Shown: positions 54,140 through 63,361 of the stretch, one piece after another | How positions within the stretch are numbered: the stretch's first letter is position 1 | Layout of the letters: every line of letters begins with the position of its first letter | Translations under genes and position numbers: made by a program | The notes under the pieces: generated by a model | Seen by the model: only the letters and a program-made list of their open reading frames with translations | Database searches by the model: none | Told to the model about the DNA's origin: nothing | NCBI RefSeq assembly: GCF_000757825.1 | Contig: NZ_CP009451.1 | Location: 4,464,001 to 4,528,000, forward strand | Length of the DNA: 64,000 nt | Direction: 5' to 3' | Source of the DNA: Cedecea neteri | GTDB taxonomy: Bacteria > Pseudomonadota > Gammaproteobacteria > Enterobacterales > Enterobacteriaceae

Positions 54140-54715
54140 ATGACCCAGGGACCGCTGAACGAAGACGAAATTATTTGGCTTGATGATGTGCTGCTGAAGT
54201 ACGGCACCGCGCATTCGGTGATTGACGTGGCCGAACTGGATGGGTTGCTCACGGCAGTCCTTTCTGGCCCTAAAACGATCGAGCCTGCCACCGTGCTGCG
54301 GGCCGTATGGGGCGGTGATGTTGAGCCTGAGTGGGAGTCCAAAGAAGAACTTACCCGCTTTAACGTCCTCGTGTTCCAGCACATGAATGACATTGCGGAG
54401 CGTCTGGCAGAATATCCTGGGCAGTTTGAGCCGCTGTTTGGCACCAGCGAAGTAGACAACCGTGAAATTACGATTGTTGAAGAGTGGTGCTACGGCTATA
54501 TGCGCGGTGTTTCACTGGAAAGCTGGCCTGCGCTGCCCGCTGAGCTTCAGCCTGAGCTGGATGCCATTGCGCTGCACGGGCTTATAGAGAATGAAGAGCA
54601 GTTTGAGAACCTGACGCCGGAAGCGTTTCTGGCAAGCATCGAGGCAATTAAACCTGCAGCGCTTGCGCTTTATGGCTACTGGCACAGCCAGCGCGATGGG
54701 GCTTCGCTGCACTAA
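54140..54715 (+). CDS. yecA: YecA-like UPF0149 protein without the SEC-C tail
   Basis: A 191-residue protein matching the YecA N-terminal domain: PLNEDEIIWLDDVLLKYGTA, DVAELDGLLTAVLSGP, ITIVEEWCYGYMRG. E. coli YecA has 221 residues and ends in a zinc-binding SEC-C motif. Here the gene stops after LYGYWHSQRDGASLH, and no SEC-C coding is found in any frame downstream. ATG 54140 has the ribosome site TGAGGAG. The E. coli protein binds SecB/ribosomes through its metal domain, so this version probably lacks that activity. Confidence 0.88.
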   Translation: MTQGPLNEDEIIWLDDVLLKYGTAHSVIDVAELDGLLTAVLSGPKTIEPATVLRAVWGGDVEPEWESKEELTRFNVLVFQHMNDIAERLAEYPGQFEPLFGTSEVDNREITIVEEWCYGYMRGVSLESWPALPAELQPELDAIALHGLIENEEQFENLTPEAFLASIEAIKPAALALYGYWHSQRDGASLH

Positions 54716-54722
54716 AATAGAA

Positions 54723-54746
54723 TCAGCAGGCCGTAAGGCCTGCTGA
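54723..54746. terminator. Hairpin between convergent yecA and ftnA
   Basis: TCAGCAGGCC, GTAA, GGCCTGCTGA: a perfect 10-bp stem between two convergent genes. Weak flanking T tracts; probably bidirectional. Confidence 0.65.
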
Positions 54747-54756
54747 CTAAGAGCAA

Positions 54757-55254
54757 TTAAGCCTGAGTGTCCAGGGTTGCCAGCTCTTTATCAACGAAGT
54801 ACAGACCTTCGCCGCTTTTACCCACCAGGCTGAGTTTATCCAGCACGGATTTAAACAGTTTTTCTTCTTCATGCTGCTCGGCAACATACCACTGCAGGAA
54901 ATTAAAGGTTGGATAATCCTGAGAAATCATTGCGGAGTGGGCCAGCTCATTAATCTGACGAGTAATTAACTGCTCGTGCTCGTAGGTGGCTTTAAATAAT
55001 TCATCCAGCGAAGCATATTCTAAATACGGGGACTGAATGGCGTTAATACGCGGCATGCTCCCGGTATCATTTAAATAAGCAAACAGACGCTGCATATGCT
55101 CCATCTCTTCCTGAGCATGGCGGCGCAGGAAGGCGGCGGCCCCTTCAAAGCTGTGATAGCTGCACCAGGCGCTCATCTGCTGATAGAGCAGGGAGGAGTA
55201 GAGTTCAAGGTTCATCTGCTCGTTAAGTTTTTCAATCATTTCCGTCTTCAGCAT
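54757..55254 (-). CDS. ftnA: Ferritin FtnA
   Basis: Iron-storage ferritin of 165 residues, as in E. coli, from ATG 55254 (the frame to 55266 is not conserved). Ferroxidase ligands are present: Glu17, Glu50, His53, Glu94 and Gln127 (region VAEQHEEE). Almost identical to E. coli FtnA. E. coli has tyrP between yecA and ftnA; it is missing here. Confidence 0.97.
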   Translation of the reverse strand: MLKTEMIEKLNEQMNLELYSSLLYQQMSAWCSYHSFEGAAAFLRRHAQEEMEHMQRLFAYLNDTGSMPRINAIQSPYLEYASLDELFKATYEHEQLITRQINELAHSAMISQDYPTFNFLQWYVAEQHEEEKLFKSVLDKLSLVGKSGEGLYFVDKELATLDTQA

Positions 55255-55602
55255 CACAGGCTCCATAATTTGTGGGGGCGTTAATATGGCGCTACTTTAA
55301 TTATTTATTTTCCCGAATGCAAAGAAAATGTTAATTATATTAGTGTAATGAGAATGGTTGTTACTATTATTTTATTTGTGACATTATGAATTAATAATGA
55401 GAATTACTCTTGTTCCGTTTCTTTATTTAACGCCTGCATAATGCGTAATACATCCGTCATATTGTGCGCTCGAAATGATAACCATGCTAAGAATAAGCGT
55501 ATGTTGTCATTGGAAAAACTTATGGCTAAATATTCTTATGCCCGCCATTTACCTGGCGCAGGAGGTGTGGCTAAATACGTTTCTTTCAAAACTAGACTGC
55601 AC
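55255..55602. other. ftnA / nucleoside transporter divergent region
   Basis: 348 AT-rich bases upstream of ftnA and the transporter gene. It holds both promoters. The plus frame of the transporter is open from 55441, but the added residues show no homology. No Fur box or CRP palindrome that I would commit to. Confidence 0.45.
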
Positions 55603-56784
55603 ATGAATATTCTTCATTTTCTTCTCGCACTTGTTGTCATCATGGGGCTGGCCTGGCTGGTGAGCTTCGATCGTAAAACCATCCGTGTCCGCTATTTGTT
55701 ACAACTTATCGTTATTGAAGGCCTGCTGGCTTTCTTCTTCCTGCACTCCGACAGCGGGCTGTGGGTGATTAACGGCGTGTCCGGTTTCTTTGGCCACCTT
55801 CTGACCTTTGCCGGACAGGGCAGTGATTTCGTCTTCGGCGGAATGAGCAAAGCCGGGCTGGCCTTTATCTTCCTCGGCGTGCTGTGCCCGATAATCTTTA
55901 TCTCTGCGCTGATCGGGATTCTTCAGCACTTCCGCATTCTGCCTGTTATTATTCGCATCGTCGGCACGCTGCTTTCAAAAGTGAACGGCATGGGCAAGCT
56001 GGAGTCGTTTAACGCCGTCAGCTCGTTGATTCTGGGCCAGTCAGAAAACTTCATTGCCTACAAGGGCGTGCTGGGCGACCTGAGTTCTCGCCGCCTGTTC
56101 ACTATGGCCGCCACGGCAATGTCCACCGTTTCGCTGTCGATCGTCGGGGCCTACATGACGATGCTGGAGCCGAAGTACGTGGTGGCTGCGCTGATTCTGA
56201 ATATGTTCAGCGCCTTTATTATCCTGTCTATCATCAACCCGACTCGTCCGGGCGCTGAGCCAGAAATTAAGCTTGAGAAGATGCACGAGTCGCAGAGCTT
56301 CTTCGAGATGCTGGGGGAGTACATCCTCGCGGGTTTCAAGGTAGCGATGATTATTCTGGCGATGCTGATTGGTTTTATTGCGCTTATCAGCGCCGTTAAC
56401 GCGCTGTTTGCCACGGTCTTTGGCATGAGCTTCCAGCAAATTCTTGGCTACGTGTTCTATCCGTTTGCCTGGCTGGTGGGTATTCCTCAGGCGGATGCGC
56501 TGAAGGCGGCCGGAATTATGGCAACCAAGCTTGTGGCTAACGAATTTGTGGCGATGATTGAGCTGCAAAAGATCATGGCAACGCTGTCGCCGCGTGGCCT
56601 CGGGATCCTGTCCGTCTTCCTGGTGTCGTTTGCTAACTTTGCTTCAATCGGGATTGTGGCCGGCGCCATTAAAGGGCTGAATGAAAAGCAGGGGAACGTG
56701 GTTTCTCGCTTTGGCCTTCGCCTGGTTTACGGCGCGACGCTGGTCAGCCTGCTGTCGGCGGCGTTTGCCGGCCTGGTACTGTAA
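55603..56784 (+). CDS. NupC-family concentrative nucleoside transporter
   Basis: Proton-coupled nucleoside importer of the CNT family. It has 393 residues from ATG 55603, aligned with E. coli NupC (400): [20 protein letters not shown], then [77 protein letters not shown]. In E. coli nupC lies elsewhere, so this could be a second copy; I leave the symbol empty. The ribosome site is weak. Confidence 0.88.
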   Translation: MNILHFLLALVVIMGLAWLVSFDRKTIRVRYLLQLIVIEGLLAFFFLHSDSGLWVINGVSGFFGHLLTFAGQGSDFVFGGMSKAGLAFIFLGVLCPIIFISALIGILQHFRILPVIIRIVGTLLSKVNGMGKLESFNAVSSLILGQSENFIAYKGVLGDLSSRRLFTMAATAMSTVSLSIVGAYMTMLEPKYVVAALILNMFSAFIILSIINPTRPGAEPEIKLEKMHESQSFFEMLGEYILAGFKVAMIILAMLIGFIALISAVNALFATVFGMSFQQILGYVFYPFAWLVGIPQADALKAAGIMATKLVANEFVAMIELQKIMATLSPRGLGILSVFLVSFANFASIGIVAGAIKGLNEKQGNVVSRFGLRLVYGATLVSLLSAAFAGLVL

Positions 56785-56787
56785 AAT

Positions 56788-56815
56788 AAAACGGCGGGGA
56801 AACCGCCGTTTGTTT
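56788..56815 (+). terminator. Terminator after the nucleoside transporter gene
   Basis: AAACGGCGG, GGAAA, CCGCCGTTT with TGTTT after it. Confidence 0.8.
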
Positions 56816-56827
56816 AACGAAGAACGA

Positions 56828-57265
56828 TCAGAATGCGGCACAGACCGGCTGGTCAACGCGCATCACAGATTCCTGCGCAAAGCGGGTTTTATAGATAGCA
56901 CGCAGCTCGTCAACCTTCTTACTGCTCTCAGCATCGCTGCCGCGGATCAGCATAATCGCCTTGCTCGGTTCGTGCGTCACTTCGCCTTTCGCATTCAGCC
57001 ACTGGCCTTTGGCGTCATACTCAGTCAGCCCTTCGCGGAAGCGTGGGGTGACGTCTTTATCCACAAAGCTACGCCACTCGTTCGCGGTAATTATCGCGCC
57101 GGATGGGCGGCTAATGCCGAAATAGAGCGTGGTTTGCGTCATTGCGTCGCCGACCTGGCACTGCTTAGCCGGGGCCGTAACCGCCGTGGTCGTTTTTGCC
57201 GGGGCCACACAGCCCGCCAGCACCAGGGCTAATGCCCCTGCAAGTGTTGCTTTATAAAATGCCAT
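56828..57265 (-). CDS. DUF3574 lipoprotein
   Basis: A 145-residue predicted lipoprotein. The signal peptide MAFYKATLAGALALVLAGC ends with lipobox LAGC (Cys19), followed by an Ala/Thr-rich linker and a DUF3574-type domain (TTLYFGISRPSGAIITANEW, FVDKDVTPRFREGLTEYDAK). Function unknown. Its start overlaps the stop of the MFS gene by one base (TAATG), so the two are coupled. Confidence 0.85.
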   Translation of the reverse strand: MAFYKATLAGALALVLAGCVAPAKTTTAVTAPAKQCQVGDAMTQTTLYFGISRPSGAIITANEWRSFVDKDVTPRFREGLTEYDAKGQWLNAKGEVTHEPSKAIMLIRGSDAESSKKVDELRAIYKTRFAQESVMRVDQPVCAAF

Positions 57266-58539
57266 TATCCACCTGTCTTACTGTCATCATCATTATTAAA
57301 ATTAAGTGCGGAATGATTCCGCCGCGCTATCAAATTACAATTTGGTGTTTTTCGCAAGTCACCGAGCATCAACAGGGCAAGAATAATCCCGGTGATGCCG
57401 CTCCCGAGCAGCACCCACTGCGCGGGGAAGCGATCTGCAATCATCCCGGTGACTAGCGGGACGACGAGCGTAAGACCCAGCTGCAGGCGCCAGCTGGAGG
57501 CCATTGCCGCGCCAACCTGGCCGGGGGGAAAGCTGTCCATCACGTTAAGCGTTGCCACCAGATAGAACCAGTTGCTGAACAGGTGGGCGATAACGATAAG
57601 CGGCACGGCAATCCACAGGCTGCCTGACACAGCGACGGTGAAATAACAAAGCGTGAAAAGTAAGAGCGCCAGCATCAGGGGTAACGTGGCGCTGGCGCGG
57701 TAACGCACCTGTTTCTCGCTGAGAACCAGCGGCGCTAAGAGCTGCCCAACGCTGCGGGCAAACAGCAGAATGAGCCCGTTGTCGGTGTTATCGCCAGGCA
57801 ATGCGGGCGCAAGTGCCGGGAGCAACGCCATCACCGGAGCCCCAACGAGCGCCAGGCTGGGCAGCAACAGCAGGCTGCGTTTTTGCCCTGGCGGCAGTCC
57901 GCGCCAGCTAAACCTTTCGTCTTGAGCGGACTCCTGTTCCTCGTCACTCTGCGTGGTAAACGAGACGGCAGCTCGCCATAGCAAACCGGTCGCGAGGGTG
58001 AAGCTGAGCGCATCCATCAATAGCATAAGCCAAAGGCTGATATGGCCGTACAGCAGCGTGCCTATGCCAACGCCGAAAATCACGTTGGCGGCGAATACCA
58101 GCGTTTCAATTCCGGCGGCAGCGGGCATCAGTGTTTTGGATAATCCTTGTTTGAAGAGCTGGCTGAGCACCGGCACCGTCATACCTGTGCTAAACGCCGC
58201 CGCGGCCTGGCTTAACAGCAGCATTACCGGGTGGTCAACGAGTAGCGCAATGCCCGGTAGGATCAGGCCTGCGAGGCCCAGTGCCTCGCCGAGAATAAGT
58301 ACGGAAAACGCCGGCCATCGTCTTAATAACCACACGCCAAAGAAGCTGGCGGGTAAGCCGGGAGCGAGGGCGAGCACGTAGGCGAGAGAAAGCCAGGCGG
58401 GCGTGGCATGGCTGTTTAAAAGTTGGCTGAAGACCAGAACGTAGGTCAGGCCGTTGCCAATCGATGAAAACAGCAGCGCAAGCCCGAGTAGCGTGAACCA
58501 GCGGTGCTGGCGCAGGGCGCGTAGCAGCAAAAGAATCAT
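57265..58539 (-). CDS. MFS transporter
   Basis: A 424-residue major facilitator with about 11-12 helices, from ATG 58539 (MILLLLRALRQHRWFTLLGL). The frame to 58569 is a weak extension. It has the typical features of a drug/solute exporter: LLFSSIGNGLTYVLVFSQLL in the first helix and a long cytosolic loop with acidic residues at the centre. Substrate unknown. The downstream DUF3574 lipoprotein is coupled to it. Confidence 0.85.
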   Translation of the reverse strand: MILLLLRALRQHRWFTLLGLALLFSSIGNGLTYVLVFSQLLNSHATPAWLSLAYVLALAPGLPASFFGVWLLRRWPAFSVLILGEALGLAGLILPGIALLVDHPVMLLLSQAAAAFSTGMTVPVLSQLFKQGLSKTLMPAAAGIETLVFAANVIFGVGIGTLLYGHISLWLMLLMDALSFTLATGLLWRAAVSFTTQSDEEQESAQDERFSWRGLPPGQKRSLLLLPSLALVGAPVMALLPALAPALPGDNTDNGLILLFARSVGQLLAPLVLSEKQVRYRASATLPLMLALLLFTLCYFTVAVSGSLWIAVPLIVIAHLFSNWFYLVATLNVMDSFPPGQVGAAMASSWRLQLGLTLVVPLVTGMIADRFPAQWVLLGSGITGIILALLMLGDLRKTPNCNLIARRNHSALNFNNDDDSKTGG

Positions 58540-58680
58540 GGTAAGTTCCTGATGAATAAACAGCGTCAAGCCGCCGTTTTTGAAAACGGCAGCGCGAGAA
58601 AGTTATCGTCAGGAAGGGTTACATTGGCGTCAGGATTCTCTTTGGCTGGATGTCACTAAAAATAGAGAAATTTTCAGGAA

Positions 58681-59022
58681 TTACCAGTTACTGGTGACGC
58701 CCGCATACTGTGGACCGCTCACGCCACGGCACTGGTACTCCAGCACAACCTGGGTATTCAGGCAAAGGGTGCCGCTGTAGGTCGTACAGGTTTTGACGTC
58801 GCTGCCGTAAGGGAGCGCGCTGGCATAGCCCCACTGCTGGCACTGGCGCGAGGCGGTTGACTGTGCGAGGAACTTGTCCACTTTGGCCGTCTGAAGCGGC
58901 GGCAGGTTATAGGCGAGACGAACAACGCCGGCTGGCTCGTTAGCGTTGAGCGGGACGGGCGTTTTGCTTACGGTGCATCCACCCAGGAACAGGGCGGCAA
59001 CGGCCAGATAAATGCGCTTCAT
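58681..59022 (-). CDS. yecR: YecR-like lipoprotein
   Basis: A 113-residue predicted lipoprotein. Signal peptide MKRIYLAVAALFLGGC with Cys16 lipidated. The body carries four Cys, VDKFLAQSTASRQCQQWGYA and CLNTQVVLEYQCRG, the YecR family pattern. E. coli yecR is FlhDC-regulated and found near the flagellar genes; function unknown. Here it is divergent from a chemoreceptor gene. Confidence 0.75.
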   Translation of the reverse strand: MKRIYLAVAALFLGGCTVSKTPVPLNANEPAGVVRLAYNLPPLQTAKVDKFLAQSTASRQCQQWGYASALPYGSDVKTCTTYSGTLCLNTQVVLEYQCRGVSGPQYAGVTSNW

Positions 59023-59218
59023 CTTTATTAATACCTCATGCTTAACCGCTTTTATGGTAGCACGCGGGGCGGCCAGAAAAGTCGGTTCACTGCTGTGGGT
59101 AACGGATTCTATAAATTTCGAATTTTAAATAATCCTTAATTCAAATTACGGCATAAAAACATTTCACCTAACGTAAATTCCCCACAAAATGCGCGGCGAT
59201 TTTTTGATCAAATACGCG

Positions 59219-59245
59219 TCAAGTTTTGCTGAAACGTGCCGACAA
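59219..59245 (+). promoter_or_regulatory. Sigma-28 (FliA) promoter of the chemoreceptor gene
   Basis: TCAAGTTT, 11 bases, GCCGACAA. Two mismatches from TAAAGTTT-N11-GCCGATAA, about 120 bases upstream of the chemoreceptor start. It ties this gene to the late flagellar regulon. Confidence 0.8.
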
Positions 59246-59362
59246 TAGCGCTACGGCGCGATTTAATTTCACTTATGCAGGTATACGAGGGAATAAATCA
59301 GGACGCGCGCCGCTAAAGCCGCACAGGAGGTGCATTTTATTTTTGACCGGGGAACCAGACAG

Positions 59363-60520
59363 ATGAATGTGATTCGCAATATAAAAATCCGCGCGATGGT
59401 GGTGCTGATACAAGTCTTTTCGACGTTAGCCTGGATAAGCGTCGCGGGCGCGACGCTTTGGCTTTTACACAACCTCAAGCAGCAGCTCGCGCTGAGCCCG
59501 GACCAGCTGGCATGGATTAACATGGCCCAGCTGATGTTGATGCTTTCAATCGCTATTAGTATTGCGATTACCCTTTTTACCGAACGCTACCTGTGGTTTT
59601 GCCTGGTGAAGCCGGTCAATACAATCCGTAATCACATGCATGTCCTGGCGCGGGGCGAACTGGCCACGGCGCTGCCGGATTTGGGTCGTAACTGCATTGG
59701 CCTGATGGTGCCGCCTATTCAACAAATGCAGGATAACTGGGAAAAAGCGGTGAGCCGCATTCGGGACAGCGCCGATGCGATTCGCACCAGTGCCACCGAG
59801 GTTTCCGGGGTAAATACCGACCTGTCATCCCGTTCCGAGCAACAGGCCGCCGCGCTGGAACAGACCAGCGCCAGCATGGAGCAGTTGAACAGTACGGTGA
59901 AGCTCAATGCCGACAACGCGAACCACGCCAGCCATCTCGCGCAGAACGCCACCAACACGGCGGTGAACGGTGGGGCATCGGTGAAGCAGGTGGTGAAGAC
60001 AATGGATGTTATTGCCAGCAGCGCGAATAAAATCGTTGATATCACCACGGTGATTAACAGCATTGCGTTCCAGACCAACATCCTGGCGCTGAACGCGGCG
60101 GTCGAGGCGGCAAGAGCGGGGGAGCAGGGCAAAGGGTTTGCGGTCGTTGCCAGCGAAGTGCGTAATCTGGCCAGCCGCAGCGCCGGGGCGGCAAAAGAGA
60201 TTGAAACGTTGCTGAATGAGTCGGTCAGCAATATTCACACCGGCTCGCAGCAGGTGAAAAAGGCCGGGGAAGCGATGGATGAGATCCTCAAGGCCGTGAA
60301 GCAGGTCAACGATATTATGGGCGAGATTGCCAGCGCATCGGTTGAACAAAGCCAGGGGATCGGGCAGGTGGGCGTGGCCGTGCGAGAGATGGACAGCGTA
60401 ACGCAGCAGAACGTTAATCTGGTGCAGAAGTCGGTGCTGTCCTCCGGCGAGCTGGAGAAACAGGCGCACCATCTGCACGATGTGGTGGCGATGTTCCGCC
60501 TGAGCGGCAGCGGAAGCTGA
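59363..60520 (+). CDS. Methyl-accepting chemotaxis protein without a periplasmic sensor domain
   Basis: A 385-residue chemoreceptor. Two membrane helices (about 12-35 and 55-80) are separated by only about 20 residues ([18 protein letters not shown]). A HAMP domain (about 80-130) and a full MCP signalling domain follow; the tip is near 232-280 ([40 protein letters not shown]). It lacks the usual periplasmic ligand domain and the C-terminal NWETF tether for CheR/CheB. ATG 59363 is used; AGGAGG at 59325-59330 is too far away, so an upstream non-ATG start is possible. It has its own sigma-28 promoter and terminator. Confidence 0.9.
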   Translation: MNVIRNIKIRAMVVLIQVFSTLAWISVAGATLWLLHNLKQQLALSPDQLAWINMAQLMLMLSIAISIAITLFTERYLWFCLVKPVNTIRNHMHVLARGELATALPDLGRNCIGLMVPPIQQMQDNWEKAVSRIRDSADAIRTSATEVSGVNTDLSSRSEQQAAALEQTSASMEQLNSTVKLNADNANHASHLAQNATNTAVNGGASVKQVVKTMDVIASSANKIVDITTVINSIAFQTNILALNAAVEAARAGEQGKGFAVVASEVRNLASRSAGAAKEIETLLNESVSNIHTGSQQVKKAGEAMDEILKAVKQVNDIMGEIASASVEQSQGIGQVGVAVREMDSVTQQNVNLVQKSVLSSGELEKQAHHLHDVVAMFRLSGSGS

Positions 60521-60535
60521 AACGAATGAAGTGAT

Positions 60536-60561
60536 AAAGCAGCCAGATGGCTGCTTTTTTT
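60536..60561 (+). terminator. Terminator after the chemoreceptor gene
   Basis: AAAGCAGCCA, GA, TGGCTGCTTT then a T run. Strong intrinsic terminator. Confidence 0.85.
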
Positions 60562-60753
60562 ACGCCTGTACGCGGTGAGGTGACGAAAATTATGTGACGC
60601 GTGCCGGTTAAATAATATTCCCTTCAGGCGTTGCGCTCAGGCGACATGCGGATAGTCAAAATTTGGCTAAGCTTATGCTTTTTAGGCACATTTACAAGCG
60701 ATAGTGAGTGTCGCACTATGCGGGCTCTTATTAAGCAAGGAGTTTCTGAAGCA

Positions 60754-62343
60754 ATGCGTAAACCTCTGGTATTGTCGGTGCTGGTCGCCGCGCTGGCCCT
60801 GGCATTAAGCGGCTGTGATGACGCCAAAAAAGAAACCGCGGCCGCACCTGCCCCGGCAAAAGAAGCAAAGCAGGGCGGCAGCCTGATTATCGGCATCACG
60901 TCCGGCGATCCGTTGGCCATGAACCCGCTGTATGCCAGCGACCGTACTACGTTAACGATTATGCAGGCGCTTTATTCGCCTTTATACAGCTACAACGGGG
61001 ACAAAATCGAGTGGGGCCTGGCGGAAAGCCTGACGCCGTCTGCGGATAATCTCTCCTGGACGCTGAAGCTGAAGCCCGGCCTGAAATGGCAGGACGGCCA
61101 GGCCATTACCGCCGATGACGTGGTGTTCACCTTTAATAAGCTGCTGGATGAAAAACAACACAGCTTCTTCCGCAGCATGTTTGTCTATGGCAACAAGCCT
61201 CTTAGCGTGAGCAAGGTGGATCCGCTGACGGTGAAATTTACCCTGCCGCAGGTGAGCGCCGCCTTTGCCGGTACGCTGGTGCAAATCTTCCCGATCCCGC
61301 AGCATATCTTCGACAGTGAAAAAGGCGATCTCGAAAAGAGCGCCCGCAACGAGGCACCTGTCGGATCCGGTCCGTTCAAATTTAAAGAGTACCGCGCCGG
61401 GCAGTACTACGCCCTGACGCGTTTTGACGACTACTGGAACGGCAAACCGAAGCTGGACTCGGTCACTTATCGCTTTGCGAAGGATGCGAACTCGGCCAAC
61501 CTTGCGCTACAGAACGGTGAAATCAACCTTAAGATGGTTGACCCGCAGGACGTCTCTCGCCTGAAGGCCACCGGCAAGTTTGATTTTGTTATCTATCCGG
61601 AAGGCCGTCTGGCCTATATGACCTTCAACCAGAACGTCGACAGCATGAAAAGCAAGGATCTTCGCCAGGCCATTGCTTACGCCCTGAATAAAGACGATCT
61701 GGTACAAACGGCATTTACCTCACTCGACTACGCCAGGCCTGCGGCTTCTATCCTGACCCCGGATACCCTCTACCAGACCAGCGACGTTGAGCAGTACAAG
61801 TTCGATATTGAAAAAGCCAAAGCGCTGCTTAAAGCCTCCGGGCAGCCGGACGGCCTGAAGCTGCGCCTGGCGTACATCAACAGCAATAAAACCCAGGAAA
61901 GTATGGGGCTTTATATTCAGCAGCAGCTCAAGGCGATTGGCATCAACGTAGAGCTGCTGGCCCTGGACGCTAACGCGATGTCACAGCGTAGCCAGGACAT
62001 GAAGAATACGGCCTGGGAGCTAAGCCTGGGCGGATACATCATGGGGTCAGAGCCGGACGGCTATAAGTCGCTGTACATGAGCAACGAAGCCTATAACTAC
62101 GCACACTATAAGAACCCGGCGTTTGATGCGCTGTGGGAGCAGGGGGCTACCGAAACGGATGCCGTTAAGCGTGCGGCCATCTACAAACAAATTCAGCAAA
62201 CCGTAGCCAACGATATGGCCTGGTATCCTGTTGCCTACACCAACGCGGTCGTGGCGGTGGATAAACGTTTTGGCGGCACAAAAGAGGCGGAGCCTAAGCC
62301 TGTTTATATGTTCCAGGATCTGTCGAAGATTTATCAACAATAA
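60754..62343 (+). CDS. Peptide/nickel-type ABC transporter substrate-binding lipoprotein
   Basis: A 529-residue SBP_bac_5 binding protein. Signal peptide MRKPLVLSVLVAALALALSG ends in lipobox LSGC (Cys21), so it is anchored as a lipoprotein rather than free in the periplasm. An Ala/Pro-rich linker precedes the fold: GGSLIIGITSGDPLAMNPLY, GLAESLTPSADNLSWTLKLK, TADDVVFTFNKLLDE, PVGSGPFKFKEYRAGQYYAL. ATG 60754 has AAGGAG 12 bases upstream. First gene of an operon with two permeases; likely imports peptides or a related solute. Confidence 0.9.
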   Translation: MRKPLVLSVLVAALALALSGCDDAKKETAAAPAPAKEAKQGGSLIIGITSGDPLAMNPLYASDRTTLTIMQALYSPLYSYNGDKIEWGLAESLTPSADNLSWTLKLKPGLKWQDGQAITADDVVFTFNKLLDEKQHSFFRSMFVYGNKPLSVSKVDPLTVKFTLPQVSAAFAGTLVQIFPIPQHIFDSEKGDLEKSARNEAPVGSGPFKFKEYRAGQYYALTRFDDYWNGKPKLDSVTYRFAKDANSANLALQNGEINLKMVDPQDVSRLKATGKFDFVIYPEGRLAYMTFNQNVDSMKSKDLRQAIAYALNKDDLVQTAFTSLDYARPAASILTPDTLYQTSDVEQYKFDIEKAKALLKASGQPDGLKLRLAYINSNKTQESMGLYIQQQLKAIGINVELLALDANAMSQRSQDMKNTAWELSLGGYIMGSEPDGYKSLYMSNEAYNYAHYKNPAFDALWEQGATETDAVKRAAIYKQIQQTVANDMAWYPVAYTNAVVAVDKRFGGTKEAEPKPVYMFQDLSKIYQQ

Positions 62344-62407
62344 CAGGGAATGACCCTCGCCCTGGCGTGCTCTTACGGCGCGGCGGCAGGGCGGGGGCGG
62401 TAAAAAT

Positions 62408-63361
62408 ATGAATAACCTTCTTTTCCGGCGTTTGCTGCAGCTGTTCCCGATGCTGCTTTTTATCTCGCTGGTCTCTTTTTTACTGGTAAAGCTTGCTCCG
62501 GGCGACCCTGTTCAGGCGTATATCACGCCGCGCATGAGCCCGGATGATATCGAACGTATTCGTCAAAGTATGGGCCTGGATAAACCGCTGCCGGTGCAGT
62601 ATTTGCTGTGGTTGAAAAATCTGCTGCAGGGCGACCTGGGCTACTCGCTGATTTATCACCGTCCGGTGCTGACCATGATTGCCGAACGCATTCCGGCCAC
62701 GCTTGGCCTGATGGGCGCGTCACTGCTGTTGGCGATTGTGCTGGCGATCCCCCTTGGGCTGCTGGCCGGCGCGTTTAAACACCGCTGGCTGGATCACGTG
62801 TTGAATCTCTTTGCCTACGTGGGTATTTCGGTACCGATTTTCTGGTTTGGCATCCTGCTGATTACCGTGTTTTCGGTGCAGCTAAACTGGCTGCCCAGCA
62901 TGGGGATGAGAACGATTGGCATGGAAGATTCGTGGCTTGATGTTGTGCGCCACGGCATTCTGCCCTGTATTGCACTGACCTTTTACAACCTTTCCAGCTA
63001 CGTGCGCTATATCCGATCTAATACCATTAGCCAGCTGTCCGCCGACTACGTGCAAACCCAGCTCGCCTACGGTGCGACCCGCAGTGCCATTCTGTTCCGT
63101 CACGTGCTGAAGAACGTGCTGCTGCCGGTGATTACGCTGTTTGGTCTTTCCTTTGGCGAGCTGATCGTGGGGGCTTACGTCACGGAAAGCGTCTTTTCCT
63201 GGCCGGGGATGGGGCTGCTGGGGATCCAGTCCATCACCTCCCTGGACTACCCGCTGATCATGGCCATTATCCTGCTTTCTTCTTTGATGCTGATTGCGGG
63301 AAATTTACTGGCCGATCTTCTGTATCGCGTGGCGGACCCGCGCATTAAGGCGCTGAGGTAA
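62408..63361 (+). CDS. Peptide-type ABC transporter permease (DppB-like)
   Basis: A 317-residue permease of the DppB/OppB type with about six helices. Starts MNNLLFRRLLQLFPMLLFIS; LAPGDPVQAYITPRMSPDDI is the typical first periplasmic loop; the EAA region includes VQTQLAYGATRSAILFRHVL. Its stop overlaps the start of the next permease (TAATG). Confidence 0.9.
   Translation: MNNLLFRRLLQLFPMLLFISLVSFLLVKLAPGDPVQAYITPRMSPDDIERIRQSMGLDKPLPVQYLLWLKNLLQGDLGYSLIYHRPVLTMIAERIPATLGLMGASLLLAIVLAIPLGLLAGAFKHRWLDHVLNLFAYVGISVPIFWFGILLITVFSVQLNWLPSMGMRTIGMEDSWLDVVRHGILPCIALTFYNLSSYVRYIRSNTISQLSADYVQTQLAYGATRSAILFRHVLKNVLLPVITLFGLSFGELIVGAYVTESVFSWPGMGLLGIQSITSLDYPLIMAIILLSSLMLIAGNLLADLLYRVADPRIKALR

Noticed and set aside
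55441..55602. N-terminal extension of the nucleoside transporter
   Set aside because: The extra 54 residues are hydrophilic, without homology to the CNT family, and precede a normal CNT start.
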